Shown piece by piece: positions 1-5,517 of a stretch of 5,517 nucleotides of DNA (the stretch's first letter is position 1; each line of letters opens with the position of its first letter). The stretch covers positions 1 through 5,517 of the forward strand of contig UQVG01000154.1 in NCBI GenBank assembly GCA_900544435.1. Reading direction: 5' to 3'. The DNA comes from an uncultured Erysipelotrichaceae bacterium. GTDB taxonomy: Bacteria > Bacillota_I > Bacilli_A > Erysipelotrichales > Coprobacillaceae. Made by a program: the position numbers and the translations under genes. The notes beneath the pieces are model-generated. The model saw only the letters and a list, made by a program, of their open reading frames with translations. It had not been told where the DNA came from and searched no databases.

Positions 1-2290
1 AGCTATTAACAGTTTTACAAATGTTATAGCACTTCAAGGTGACCAAACAGTCAACAAAGGAACTGTTGTCATGAATCAAGACACAACAATTAAATATTTA
101 GATACAAACACTGATCCAGCCGATGGAACACAAGCCAAAAATAAATGGGGACAATACACTGGTTGGACACGTACTTATAAAAATGGCGACAATGCTTCTT
201 TAAATGGGCAATACAATGACAATGAATGGAAAGAACAAACAGGAGAATTTTCTACAGAAAAAGGAACATTAAATAAAACATCTCGTGCTTATTTCTTTAG
301 AGGTTATTTTAATGTTGATCAAGCAAGTGCTGTCAATGGTATTCATTTAAGTTTTAATTATAAAGATGCTGTCATTGTTTATATCAACGGTCAACAATTA
401 ACTGCCTTAAATGTACCTGATGAAGGTTACCGCAGCCAAGATAGTGGAAATGGTAGTCATAAAGATAACATGGGATATGGAAGTAAAGAAACTTCTTCAA
501 GTGTAAAAACTGCAGATCTCTATTTTAGAGATATTAAAGATATGCTTACAAATGGTAAAAATGTTATTGCCTTTGAAATTCATAAAAGTAATGAAACCCG
601 TGAAGGATATTTTAAACTTAATGAATTAGGAATCAATCCTGATGAAAGCTTATTACCTGAAAGAGAAAGTTTAAAAGCTATTTCTTTATCTGTAGGAAGT
701 ACACCAACTGAACTTAATTTAAACTGGTTTTCAACAGATAGTACAAATGGACAAATTCAATTCGCTAAAAAAGCAGATATGACTGGAAATGAATTTCCTG
801 AAGCTAAAGCAAAAACAGTAAACGCTAAAATTGAAAAAGCACAAGCTGATGGGTATTACGCTAATAAAGCAACAATGAGTGATTTAGAAGAAAATACCGC
901 TTATGTTTATCGTGTAGGAAATAATGGTCATTGGTCAGAAACTTATACAACAACAACGAAATCTAAAGGTGATTTTAGTTTCTTATTTGCTGGAGATCCA
1001 CAATTAGGTTCTTCTGGTGATTTAGCTTCTGATAAAGATGGATGGAAAAAGACATTAGATCTTGTTAATACAAATCCATTATTTAAAGATGTACACTTTA
1101 TTCAAAATGCTGGTGACCATGTAGAAGCTGGTAAAAATGAATCTCAATATGATGCTTATTTATCTAACTATCAAGGAAGTGTGGTTTACTCTACACCATT
1201 TGCAAATGCCGTAGGTAACCATGATTATGCAGGTACTGCTTATAATGATCACTTTAACTTACCAAATGTCAGCAATTTAGGAAGCAGTGGTCAAGGAAAT
1301 GCTCAAGGTGATTACTATTATATTTATAACAATGCATTAATGCTTGTTTTAAACTCAAATAACAGAAGTACTGCTGAACATGAAGAATTCATTAAAAATA
1401 CTCTTGCTAAGACAAAAGATAACCAAGATATCAAATGGAAAATCGTTGTTTTCCATCACTCAATTTATTCATCAGCATCTCATGCAAGTGATAATGATAT
1501 TCTAGCAAGAAGAGATACTCTTGCTCCTATGTTTAGTCAAAATGGTATTGACTTAGTTTTAATGGGACATGACCACGTTTATACACGTAGTATGTTAATG
1601 GATGGTACAACTGCTTTAAAAGATGAATCATTTGATCAAAATGGTAATCCAATTCATGAAGTCACTGATCCTAAAGGTCTTACTTATATTACTGCTAACT
1701 CAGCAAGTGGTAGTAAGTATTATGAATTTACTTCTAATTTAAGTGGTGATTATATTGCTGTTAAAAACCAAGAACATACACCAAATATTACAAAATTAGA
1801 TGTTAAAGATAATCAATTAAAAATTGTAACTTATCGTACTTCTGATTTATCTGTTGTTGATGATTTTACAATCAATAAAACATCAACTGAAACTGTTGAT
1901 AAAACAGAATTAGAAAAATTAATTAATGAATGTAGTCAAATCGATGATTCAACTTATACAAAAGAATCATTTGCTAAATTACAAGATGCTTTAGTAGCAG
2001 CTAAAACAGTGCTTAACAATAATGATGCTACAAATCAAGATGTTGAAACAGCTTATAACACTTTAAAAGAAGCTAAAGAACAATTAGTTAAAAAAGAAAC
2101 AAATCAACCAGTTTCTTCAATAACTGATAAAAAAGATAATACTTCATCTACAGACAAAAAAGATAACCCAACATCTTCTAAAGTAAAAACTGGTGATGAT
2201 ACTCCTCTTCTTGCTTTAGAGATTGCCTCAACAATGGCTATTGTTGCTGGAGCTATCATTGTTATCAAAGCAAAGAAAAAAGAAAACTAA
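1..2290 (+). CDS. Cell-surface purple-acid-phosphatase-like metallophosphoesterase, 5' truncated by window edge
   Basis: Predicted extracellular, wall-anchored phosphoesterase. The frame is open from the first complete codon at position 2, and 23 plausible codons precede the ATG at 71, so that ATG is internal and the signal peptide lies outside. Numbering from it: residues about 50-190 form a beta-sandwich (galactose-binding-like) module with YFFRGYF and VIVYING; 199-297 resemble the FN3-like N-terminal domain of purple acid phosphatases; 301-560 are the calcineurin-like catalytic domain. Metal-ligand motifs are all visible: GDPQ (D309, Q311), GDH (D349), GNHD (382-385), FHH (H462, H463) and GHDHVY (499-504). 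The tyrosine three residues after the motif-II Asp, which gives true purple acid phosphatases their colour, is absent (E352), so this belongs to the broader bacterial group. A FIVAR-like helical domain (about 609-675), a Lys/Asp/Ser/Thr linker and a sorting signal follow. The substrate is unknown; phosphomonoesters or nucleotides are family-based guesses. Confidence 0.9.
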   Translation, partial: AINSFTNVIALQGDQTVNKGTVVMNQDTTIKYLDTNTDPADGTQAKNKWGQYTGWTRTYKNGDNASLNGQYNDNEWKEQTGEFSTEKGTLNKTSRAYFFRGYFNVDQASAVNGIHLSFNYKDAVIVYINGQQLTALNVPDEGYRSQDSGNGSHKDNMGYGSKETSSSVKTADLYFRDIKDMLTNGKNVIAFEIHKSNETREGYFKLNELGINPDESLLPERESLKAISLSVGSTPTELNLNWFSTDSTNGQIQFAKKADMTGNEFPEAKAKTVNAKIEKAQADGYYANKATMSDLEENTAYVYRVGNNGHWSETYTTTTKSKGDFSFLFAGDPQLGSSGDLASDKDGWKKTLDLVNTNPLFKDVHFIQNAGDHVEAGKNESQYDAYLSNYQGSVVYSTPFANAVGNHDYAGTAYNDHFNLPNVSNLGSSGQGNAQGDYYYIYNNALMLVLNSNNRSTAEHEEFIKNTLAKTKDNQDIKWKIVVFHHSIYSSASHASDNDILARRDTLAPMFSQNGIDLVLMGHDHVYTRSMLMDGTTALKDESFDQNGNPIHEVTDPKGLTYITANSASGSKYYEFTSNLSGDYIAVKNQEHTPNITKLDVKDNQLKIVTYRTSDLSVVDDFTINKTSTETVDKTELEKLINECSQIDDSTYTKESFAKLQDALVAAKTVLNNNDATNQDVETAYNTLKEAKEQLVKKETNQPVSSITDKKDNTSSTDKKDNPTSSKVKTGDDTPLLALEIASTMAIVAGAIIVIKAKKKEN
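2123..2179 (+). repeat. Short tandem linker repeat in phosphoesterase (TDKKDN-type, two copies)
   Basis: Two adjacent imperfect units, TDKKDNTSS and TDKKDNPTSS (residues 685-703, numbered from the ATG at 71), form a hydrophilic low-complexity spacer between the FIVAR-like domain and the sorting signal. Such spacers typically carry a surface protein through the cell wall. The DNA copies differ at several third positions, so this is not a very recent duplication. Confidence 0.7.
2180..2287 (+). other. C-terminal cell-wall sorting signal with a VKTGD motif instead of LPXTG
   Basis: The last 36 residues of the phosphoesterase have the three-part layout of a sortase substrate: a short motif SKVKTGDD (704-710 region), a hydrophobic stretch (about 712-732, rich in Leu, Ile, Ala and Val) and a basic tail KAKKKEN. 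The motif keeps TG at the usual place, but the preceding residues are K-V-K rather than L-P-x. Established: sortases recognise motif-hydrophobic-basic tails, and some classes accept non-LPXTG motifs. Inferred: this one is cleaved between T707 and G708. It could instead be a simple membrane anchor. Confidence 0.7.
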
Positions 2291-2316
2291 TCATTAAGAA
2301 AAATATATATTAAAAC

Positions 2317-2343
2317 AGGACCTGTTTATCATAAACAGGTTCT
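2317..2343 (+). terminator. Hairpin after phosphoesterase, probable intrinsic terminator or leader stem
   Basis: A 12-pair stem (2317-2328 with 2332-2343, one G-T pair) closes on a 3-nt TCA loop, 26 bases after the phosphoesterase stop codon. The T-run after it is short (TT then CAT), so termination may be incomplete. The stem ends only 5 bases before the ribosome binding site of the next gene, leaving no room for a promoter between them. It may act as a leaky terminator or as an RNA-stabilising stem at a processing site. Confidence 0.6.
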
Positions 2344-2348
2344 TTCAT

Positions 2349-2354
2349 AAGGAG
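2349..2354 (+). promoter_or_regulatory. Ribosome binding site AAGGAG for the YibE/F gene
   Basis: AAGGAG lies 5 bases before the ATG at 2360. It supports that start and shows the gene is translated independently of the phosphoesterase upstream. Confidence 0.85.
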
Positions 2355-2359
2355 ATATC

Positions 2360-3505
2360 ATGTTAAAAAGAATTCATAAATGTGATCTTATCCTTCTCAT
2401 CATTACTTTTATTTTTACACTTGGTGTCTATTTTTTCCATAGTCAGGTTTATAGTCCTGTTGCAATTCAAAATTCATCATCTTTAAGTTATAGTAAAGCT
2501 AAAGTATTGCGTGTAATCGATGATCAATCAAAAAAAGATGAAACAACAAATAGATATTATGGTGTACAAAGTTTATATGTTGAGATATTAGATGGATCTT
2601 ATAAAAATAAAAAAGTTTATATCGATAATTATCTTTCAACAACACATAATGTACGTCTTAAAGCTGGGGAGACATTTATTGCTTGTATTGATAATCCTGA
2701 ATCTGATAATACTTTAATTACAGCGTATAATTATTATCGTACCCCTTATATTTATGGTTTTGTAGGTTTACTTTTAATCATTATTTTAATGATTGGTAAA
2801 TCAAAAGGAATGCGAACGATTATCAGTTTAGCCTTTACTCTCTATGCTATTGTAGGTTTATTGCTGCCAATGATTTTTAGTGGCTTTTCACCAATTATTT
2901 CAACTATCTTTATTGTTATTTTAACAACTGGGTATTCATTATTTATGCTTAATGGACCTTCTATAAAAACTTGGGTAGCTGTAATAGCCACATCACTAGG
3001 TGTTATTATTAGTGGGCTTTCTTTTTTAGTATTAAGTCAGCTTATTCATATTTCAGGATTTAATACTGATCAAGCTGAAGCATTGATTATTATTTCTCAA
3101 CAAACAGGACTAAAAATTAATGAAGTTTTATTTTCTGGAATCTTAATTTCTGGATTAGGAGCAGTTATGGATGTAGGTATGTCAATTGCTTCTTCTTTAT
3201 ATGAAGTTAAGGCACTTAATCCACAAATTACTAAATCACAATTATTTAAATCTGGTATTAATATTGGAAAAGATATGATTGGAACAATGTGTAATACATT
3301 GATTCTAGCTTTTACTGGAAGTTCAATGACAATTTTACTTGCATTTTTTGCTTATCAAATTCAATATCCTCAATTAATGAATTCTGATTTTATTGCAATT
3401 GAAATAGCTCAAGGAATTACAGGAACATTAGGTATTATTTTAACAGTCCCTGTTGGTGCACTTCTTTGTAGTTTACTTTATCATAAACATTTAAAAGCCT
3501 CTTAA
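2360..3505 (+). CDS. YibE/F family integral membrane protein (YibE type)
   Basis: A 381-residue polytopic membrane protein of the YibE/F family, whose biochemical role is not established. The start is fixed by a good AAGGAG site. The order seen is: an N-terminal membrane segment (about 9-27); a hydrophilic, probably external domain (about 30-126) with short beta-like stretches such as SLYVEILDG and KKVYIDNYL; then about seven membrane segments (roughly 129-146, 150-170, 177-197, 203-228, 255-278, 305-333, 350-374). Family-typical stretches are [16 protein letters not shown] (264-279) and [17 protein letters not shown] (302-318). The external domain followed by the membrane core matches YibE rather than the shorter YibF. 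In many lactic acid bacteria and other Firmicutes a yibF gene lies next to yibE; here the gene is followed directly by a terminator and a convergent operon, so no partner is present. No clear promoter is visible; transcription may come by read-through from the phosphoesterase. Confidence 0.88.
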   Translation: MLKRIHKCDLILLIITFIFTLGVYFFHSQVYSPVAIQNSSSLSYSKAKVLRVIDDQSKKDETTNRYYGVQSLYVEILDGSYKNKKVYIDNYLSTTHNVRLKAGETFIACIDNPESDNTLITAYNYYRTPYIYGFVGLLLIIILMIGKSKGMRTIISLAFTLYAIVGLLLPMIFSGFSPIISTIFIVILTTGYSLFMLNGPSIKTWVAVIATSLGVIISGLSFLVLSQLIHISGFNTDQAEALIIISQQTGLKINEVLFSGILISGLGAVMDVGMSIASSLYEVKALNPQITKSQLFKSGINIGKDMIGTMCNTLILAFTGSSMTILLAFFAYQIQYPQLMNSDFIAIEIAQGITGTLGIILTVPVGALLCSLLYHKHLKAS

Positions 3506-3518
3506 ATGAGGCTTTTAA
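3491..3518. terminator. Bidirectional intrinsic terminator shared by two convergent genes
   Basis: A perfect 11-bp inverted repeat (3491-3501 with 3508-3518, core AAAAGCCTC/GAGGCTTTT) closes on a 6-nt loop. Flanking A and T runs give a T-stretch on either strand. The YibE/F stop codon (3503-3505) is in the loop and the Dabb stop codon (3515-3517) is in the right arm, so the terminator is built into both gene ends. The genes are only 9 bp apart. Confidence 0.85.
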
Positions 3519-3805
3519 ATGTAATAATCGATAGCAGTAACAGTTTCCATCTCTGGACCTTCTTTTAATAATCTTTGATGTTCTTTAGAAACTGGATAAG
3601 CATTTAAATCATTTTCATCTTTAAATTCTATAATTTGAATAAGATCTCCAAAATGAGGTCCTATTGCTGGTTGTTTACTAATATTACAACCAACTTCACT
3701 GTTTACTATTAAAGAACATTCATTACCCACTTCTTCTAACATCTTTTTAAATTGATTAATTTTACTTTTATCTTTTAAAGTAAATACTGACACATGTTTA
3801 ATCAT
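3515..3805 (-). CDS. Dabb (stress-responsive A/B barrel) domain protein
   Basis: A 96-residue single-domain protein of the Dabb family, which forms dimeric ferredoxin-like alpha/beta barrels. Family features seen: the opening MIKHVSVFTLKD with His4, the central strand FGDLIQIIEFKDENDLNAY, the Y-x5-H pattern (Tyr70 and His76) and the closing VTAIDYYI. Family members include stress-induced proteins and olivetolic acid cyclase, in which a Tyr/His pair with the same spacing is catalytic. That pair is widespread in the family, so it does not prove cyclase activity here. The start is supported by AGGAGG 7 bases upstream. It is the last gene of the MFS-SDR-Dabb operon, 11 bp after the SDR stop. The likely role is binding or transforming the small molecule handled by the SDR; this is inference. 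An antibiotic-biosynthesis-monooxygenase-type fold is the main alternative. Confidence 0.85.
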   Translation of the reverse strand: MIKHVSVFTLKDKSKINQFKKMLEEVGNECSLIVNSEVGCNISKQPAIGPHFGDLIQIIEFKDENDLNAYPVSKEHQRLLKEGPEMETVTAIDYYI

Positions 3806-3812
3806 CTTTTTT

Positions 3813-3818
3813 CCTCCT
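3813..3818 (-). promoter_or_regulatory. Ribosome binding site AGGAGG for Dabb gene, overlapping SDR stop codon
   Basis: On the minus strand AGGAGG lies 7 bases before the Dabb ATG and shares bases with the SDR TAG stop codon (3817-3819). Ribosomes finishing the SDR would stop on this site, which favours translational coupling. Confidence 0.85.
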
Positions 3819-4587
3819 ATGCAATATGCATTCCACCATCAATAAATAATTTTTGTCCTGTTGTATGACTCGCTTCTTTACTACATAACCATAAAACTGC
3901 ATTTGTTACTTCTTTTGTTGTCGCAAGTTTTTTTAAAGGAATGACATGTTCCTTCAACATTTCTTCTTCATGAGGATTTGTTGATAAAGAATTTTTAGTA
4001 AGTTCTGTTCCCATTGTTGGTCCTGGACAAATGGCATTTACACGAATACCATAAGATGCGTTTTCTAAAGCAGCCATTTCTGTTAAAGCAATAACTGCTG
4101 CTTTGGCTGGACCATAAGCTGCAAATCCTGGAGCCATTTTATAGCCTCCAATAGAAGCTGTATTAACAATAGCACCAAATCCTTGTTTTTGCATTTGTAA
4201 TAATTCATATTTTAAACAAAGAAAAACACCTTTCATATCAACATCTACAACTAAATCCCATGTTTTTTCAGAAATTTCTGTCAATGATTCATAAGGCATA
4301 CGTACGCCATCTGGACCAATACTAGCATTATTAAAAGCACAATCAATACGTCCATATTTCAAGACAACTTCATCAATTGCTTTTTTAACATCACTTTCTT
4401 TAGACACATCACAATGAATATAAGATGCATCATTTCCTATTTCTTTAATAGCTTCTTTACATACTTCTTCTTTATCTACTGTCAAAGCAACAACATGGGC
4501 TCCTTTTTTTGAAAACTCAATAGCAGCTTGCTTTCCAATACCACTTGTTCCTCCTGTAATAACTACCACTTGATCTTTAAAATTCAT
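3817..4587 (-). CDS. Classical short-chain dehydrogenase/reductase (SDR)
   Basis: A 256-residue cytoplasmic oxidoreductase, the usual length for classical SDRs, predicted to interconvert an alcohol and a carbonyl with NAD(P). I chose the ATG at 4587, not the in-frame TTG at 4611, because AGGAGG lies 8 bases before the ATG and the TTG start would lie upstream of that site, inside the transporter gene. Motifs: TGGTSGIG nucleotide-binding loop (11-18), Asp60 in CDV, NNAS (86-89; the usual form is NNAG), catalytic Ser145, Tyr158 and Lys162 in YGPAK, and NAICPGP (184-190). The C-terminus TGQKLFIDGG is typical. The tetrad Asn, normally in VNxKG, is Asp117 here (VDMKG). The residue after the second strand is Thr rather than the Asp that marks NAD preference, so the cofactor is uncertain. 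It sits between a transporter and a Dabb protein in one operon; the substrate is not predictable. Confidence 0.92.
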   Translation of the reverse strand: MNFKDQVVVITGGTSGIGKQAAIEFSKKGAHVVALTVDKEEVCKEAIKEIGNDASYIHCDVSKESDVKKAIDEVVLKYGRIDCAFNNASIGPDGVRMPYESLTEISEKTWDLVVDVDMKGVFLCLKYELLQMQKQGFGAIVNTASIGGYKMAPGFAAYGPAKAAVIALTEMAALENASYGIRVNAICPGPTMGTELTKNSLSTNPHEEEMLKEHVIPLKKLATTKEVTNAVLWLCSKEASHTTGQKLFIDGGMHIA

Positions 4588-5517
4588 TTTTTTCTCCTCC
4601 TTTAAAAGCAAAATATTGACTTAAAACAACAATCGTAACATTAAAAATCAAAAAAACTAAAACAAACAACGTTCCTCTATTTGTCCCATCATATAAATTA
4701 GTTCCTTGTTGTACAAACGCTAAGATAGCAGCTGTAATAGATGTTCCTATTCCTCCTGAAAGTTGCATCAATGTTTGTAATGTTGCATTTCCATCTGCTT
4801 GTAAATTTGTAGGTAAATGAGACATCGCACACGTCATTGTATTACCAACAATCAAGCCAATTCCTAAACTATAAATAAAATAAAGTATCATACATAATTG
4901 ATAAGTAAGTTTATCAAAAAGAAATAGAAAACAAATTGTTGAAATAAAACTACAACATATCCCTAAAATAATAGGTTTTTTAGCTCCAAAACGATCTAAA
5001 ATCAAACCACCTACAGGTGCAAATAAAGCACCAACAATTGCTCCAGGTAATAAGATGACTCCTGCATCTGTAGCAGGTTGTTTTAAAACAATTTGTACAA
5101 ATGTTGGTAATAATAAACCATATCCTAATGTTGTCATTTGTAAAAACATGATGGCTAAGGTATGAAACGTAAAACTTTTATGATTAAAGATATCTAAATG
5201 AATTAATGGATTTTTAATATGTAATTGCCTTTTAGTAAAATAATATAAGCTGCTTATTCCAATGATAAAGCAACATAAAACAAACACTAAATGATCAACA
5301 ACTTGATTTAAATTAGAAAATCCCATAATTAAAGTAATAAAAGCGAACGCTACGGCTATAAAACTTAAAATATCAAATTTTTCATGGATATTGATTTTTT
5401 GTTCACGCATACACAAATAACCTATAAAACTTGCTAGAACAATAATCGGTAAAACACAAATAAAAATATAACGCCAAGTAAAATACTGTGTCATTATTCC
5501 TCCAAAAGTAGGACCTA
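4577..5517 (-). CDS. DHA2-family (14-TM) MFS drug/H+ antiporter, C-terminal part, cut by window edge
   Basis: The C-terminal portion of a major facilitator superfamily exporter. The frame stays open to the right edge; residues before the ATG at 5494 read GPTFGGI, which with the following MTQYFTWRYIF is the antiporter motif C and the start of the next segment in DHA2 (EmrB/QacA-like) proteins. That ATG is therefore internal and the first five or so helices lie outside. About nine membrane segments remain, numbered from that Met: roughly 7-29, 40-62, 68-88, 108-136, 143-166, 173-193, 198-220, 239-262 and 274-297, fitting TM6-TM14. GGLILDRFGAKKP (162-174) is a motif-A-like loop, and LQADGNATLQ with LSGGIGTS (231-252) is typical of the family. 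The end GGEKNEF overlaps the start of the SDR gene by 11 bp. Predicted role: proton-driven export of a small hydrophobic compound; the substrate is unknown. It is the most upstream gene of the operon visible here; the promoter lies outside. Confidence 0.9.
   Translation of the reverse strand, partial: GPTFGGIMTQYFTWRYIFICVLPIIVLASFIGYLCMREQKINIHEKFDILSFIAVAFAFITLIMGFSNLNQVVDHLVFVLCCFIIGISSLYYFTKRQLHIKNPLIHLDIFNHKSFTFHTLAIMFLQMTTLGYGLLLPTFVQIVLKQPATDAGVILLPGAIVGALFAPVGGLILDRFGAKKPIILGICCSFISTICFLFLFDKLTYQLCMILYFIYSLGIGLIVGNTMTCAMSHLPTNLQADGNATLQTLMQLSGGIGTSITAAILAFVQQGTNLYDGTNRGTLFVLVFLIFNVTIVVLSQYFAFKGGEKNEF
4596..4601 (-). promoter_or_regulatory. Ribosome binding site AGGAGG for SDR, inside the end of the MFS gene
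   Basis: On the minus strand AGGAGG ends 8 bases before the ATG at 4587. The same bases encode Lys-Gly-Gly near the transporter C-terminus. This site decides the SDR start and makes translational coupling with the transporter likely. Confidence 0.85.

Noticed and set aside
71..73. ATG at 71 as the true start of the phosphoesterase
   Set aside because: The frame is open back to position 2 with protein-like codons (ending ...VNKGTVV), there is no Shine-Dalgarno site before the ATG, and no signal peptide follows although the protein has a wall-anchoring tail. The gene starts outside the window.
2123..2179. The TDKKDN repeats as a CRISPR-like or mobile-element repeat
   Set aside because: They are in-frame linker codons with only two short imperfect copies and no spacers; they are explained as a cell-wall-spanning linker.
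2306..2311. TATATT as a promoter -10 for YibE
   Set aside because: No acceptable -35 lies 16-18 bases upstream and there is no extended -10 TG; in AT-rich DNA such hexamers are expected by chance. Mentioned in a finding but not listed as a feature.
4588..4611. TTG at 4611 as start of the SDR gene (eight extra residues)
   Set aside because: The strong AGGAGG at 4596-4601 lies between this TTG and the ATG at 4587 and is correctly spaced for the ATG; the extra residues are just the Shine-Dalgarno region translated.
5492..5503. GGAGGA followed by ATG at 5494 as ribosome binding site and start of the MFS gene
   Set aside because: The GGAGGA encodes the Gly-Gly of the conserved GPxxGG antiporter motif, and the protein from this Met would lack the first helices of a 14-TM transporter. 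The frame continues to the window edge, so this is a decoy.
1..5517. A defence, toxin-antitoxin, CRISPR, retron or phage system
   Set aside because: All long frames are accounted for by a phosphoesterase, YibE/F, Dabb, SDR and MFS genes; gaps between genes are at most 69 bases and hold only hairpins and ribosome binding sites. Nothing points to such a system.

Overview
The window looks like ordinary accessory chromosome from a low-GC, gut-type Firmicute. The DNA is visibly AT-rich, Shine-Dalgarno sites are strong (AGGAGG or AAGGAG), and a surface protein ends in a VKTGD-type sorting tail. Erysipelotrichia or Coprobacillaceae (Catenibacterium or Thomasclavelia-like) or a neighbouring clostridial group would fit. 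This placement is inferred from composition and protein style, not from a marker gene.

Layout. (1) Positions 1-2290, + strand: the 3' part of a gene for a large secreted, wall-anchored metallophosphoesterase of the purple-acid-phosphatase-like type. The reading frame is open through the left edge, so the ATG at 71 is internal and the signal peptide lies outside. (2) Positions 2291-2359: the only real intergenic gap, holding a 12-bp hairpin and then a strong ribosome binding site. (3) Positions 2360-3505, + strand: a polytopic YibE/F-family membrane protein of the YibE type, with no YibF partner beside it. (4) Positions 3491-3518: an 11-bp hairpin that contains both stop codons of two convergent genes and probably serves as a bidirectional terminator. 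(5) Positions 5517 down to 3515, - strand: a tightly packed operon, read right to left, of a DHA2-type (14-TM) MFS efflux transporter (cut by the right edge), a classical short-chain dehydrogenase/reductase (SDR), and a small Dabb (stress-responsive A/B barrel) protein. MFS and SDR overlap by 11 bp. SDR and Dabb are 11 bp apart, and the Dabb ribosome binding site overlaps the SDR stop codon.

How the genes may work together. The phosphoesterase probably acts on the cell surface on phosphorylated extracellular substrates. YibE may be a membrane component read through from it, but the hairpin between them argues for partial or full uncoupling. The leftward operon pairs a redox enzyme, a Dabb fold protein and an exporter, which suggests handling (modification and export) of a small carbonyl or alcohol compound. 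The substrate cannot be read from sequence.

I found no RNA gene, CRISPR array, insertion sequence, or clear sign of a wholly new system. The points most worth a second look are the Asn-to-Asp change in the SDR active-site tetrad, the non-LPXTG sorting signal on a modular phosphoesterase with apparently repeated N-terminal sandwich domains, the hairpins, and the coupled MFS-SDR-Dabb cassette.
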